DNA from: Physcomitrium patens
Taxonomy: Eukaryota; Streptophyta; Bryopsida; Funariales; Funariaceae
NCBI RefSeq assembly: GCF_000002425.4
Contig: NC_037269.1
Coordinates: 14,233,309 to 14,297,308, forward strand
Direction: 5' to 3'
Length of the DNA stretch: 64,000 nt
Within the stretch, counting starts at the first letter, position 1, and each line of letters opens with the position of its first letter. The translations under genes and the position numbers were made by a program. Below are positions 62,630 to 64,000 of the stretch, one piece after another. The notes under the pieces were generated by a model, which had not been told where the DNA came from, did no database searches, and worked only from the letters and a program-made list of their open reading frames with translations.

Positions 62630-64000
62630 AGCCAAGGTCCTGAATATAACTAAAATCGCCTTTCCAGCCACTGAAATCTAGATCATTGAGCGTCCGCCCA
62701 ATTTTTTTTTTTTTTTTTTTTTTTCAATTATTCAAAGCGAAATCCTAGTGCGCATCAGCAATTGCACCGACGTAAGTAATCCAAAACAATAGACCCAAAT
62801 AGCTCCCTGCGATTCTTGCAACTATAAAACTTGTTCTGTCATCCGTAGTGTCGCTTGCCAATGTTAGGATGTACGGGGCAACTCTCAGTAGATTATCCAA
62901 AGTCCACAATATTGCAGTTGCAAACTCACACTCCACACAAAAGAAACTGCGATTTCTTGACTTTTTGAGTTCTAAGCCTGTAGTGATTTCAAACCGCTGT
63001 TCCTTGAAACCTCGTTGCTATTTAGCTTACAAGCTAAGAACGCAGAATTATCTCGTACAACAATAAATAGTTTCTTGACATGAAAGCCTAGTGTTGAAGC
63101 ACGTCCGCCTGTGACTAACAATTTCCACCGAGGCCTAGCAATCCTGTCCCAATCTGCTGAGCCTAAAAACATCCAGCCTGTACACGCAGTCCAGCCATCG
63201 TCCCTGCTCCCTGTAACCTCCGAGCTATTACCCCTGTCTGTCGACTACTGCTTCCCCTGCCAGAGCCATCGATTCAGTAATACACCACAAAAGCAAACGA
63301 TCCAACAGAGCTCCTACCTCTCCCTCCGTCAAGGTTTCACCACCCAACCGTCACTCCCGCTTATCTCACTAGCACGAAAAGTTATACACAACTACTAATC
63401 CTCCGTGCCTTGCAACAGCCTGCTAACTTCTTCCGCTACTACTCCTGTTCAAACCGGTTTCTCTCTTTCACCACCGACCGCAACCACCACAGCATCGACA
63501 CCACAAAAAACAAAATAAAACAAACAAAAAAGAGTAGGAGTGAGGCAGGAAAAAAGCATTAAAAAATGGAAACTGACAGCTCTGCTGAGTTCTGCTACAC
63601 TCCAGCCCTCCGCCACAGCCCTACCCCTCGAACTGAAACAAGGAAACCTGCAAACCTACCAGCATTGCATCAGCACCAGCTGCGCCACCATACTGTCCGT
63701 CTGAATCACCATTTCATCAAAAGCATGTAAGGAATCAATCCGTGCATGAGGCGACCTCACAGACCATCAGCATCGCCATCAAAATCGCCTTCCGTCGTAA
63801 CTCTCGTTGCTCCCAGTGCGCCAGCCTCATGTCAAACCAAATCTACTTCATTCCTGTTCCAGTCGCCAAAGCACACACCACTCAGATCTACCTTCCCCAA
63901 GGTATTTTCATCGCTCCCGCATCTCCACGCAATCACTACGTCTTCTTCCCTGCTCTGCCATCCTCGTCCACTGCGTCTAGCCCCGCCCCGTCCTGTTCCA
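62630..64000 (-). promoter_or_regulatory. Upstream island of the kinesin gene
   Basis: GC-balanced, pyrimidine-rich on the plus strand, running to the window end. Contains a 23-base T run at 62702-62724. Frames on both strands are short and without family features. Likely the promoter and 5' leader of the kinesin gene; the leader may have introns. A gene beginning beyond 64000 cannot be excluded. Confidence 0.4.

Noticed and set aside
1..64000. CRISPR arrays, rRNA or tRNA genes, bacterial operons
   Set aside because: No repeat-spacer pattern, no tRNA cloverleaf with conserved T-loop and no rRNA segment was seen; genes have spliceosomal introns and plant families.

Overview
This is nuclear DNA from a land plant, most likely a moss. 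Plant features are a five-block GDSL lipase, a plant kinesin-14 with a calponin-homology domain, and Ty1/copia and Ty3/gypsy elements. The moss call rests on a broken gene of the order kinase - NB-ARC - LRR, a layout described from mosses (the PNL class of NLR genes), with the SSLTSLPNELGNL type of leucine-rich repeat. Species cannot be told from the sequence. Genes sit in GC-balanced islands separated by long AT-rich stretches with TA microsatellites.

Layout. 3-428 (+) is the 3' end of a conserved plant TPR-like gene of unknown function. 4023-7382 (+) holds a GC-rich promoter/5' leader and a four-exon GDSL lipase. 10577-10716 is a degenerate telomere-like repeat. 12204-32908 is a nest of four LTR retrotransposons whose borders can be resolved to the base by LTR and target-site-duplication matching: an old copia element (-) was hit by gypsy-1 (+, 13152-19177) and gypsy-2 (-, 19371-28610), and gypsy-2's own 3' LTR was hit by a young, internally deleted copia element (+, 19391-22715). 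38709-43037 (-) is the NLR pseudogene, with a 244-bp tandem duplication in its upstream island. 52238-62515 (-) is a 22-exon KCH-type kinesin-14, apparently intact, with its upstream island running to the window end.

Most interesting points. (1) The LTRs of the gypsy chromovirus carry arrays of perfect heat-shock elements just upstream of a TATA box, and these modules are tandemly amplified. (2) Between its degenerate pol and the 3' LTR the same family carries a separate 107-codon frame that is open in both copies, although pol has more than a dozen nonsense codons. (3) The two gypsy copies share those nonsense codons and their 3' LTR variants, yet have different target-site duplications and diverge in gag and the LTR ends: a mosaic that suggests gene conversion between inverted copies. 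(4) The kinesin motor region contains an AT-AC, U12-type intron. (5) The young copia element has a primer-binding site for the anticodon region of initiator tRNA-Met, as in Drosophila copia.

Functional links between the genes are not evident; this is a gene-poor, transposon-rich stretch with independent genes. All difference counts are by eye.
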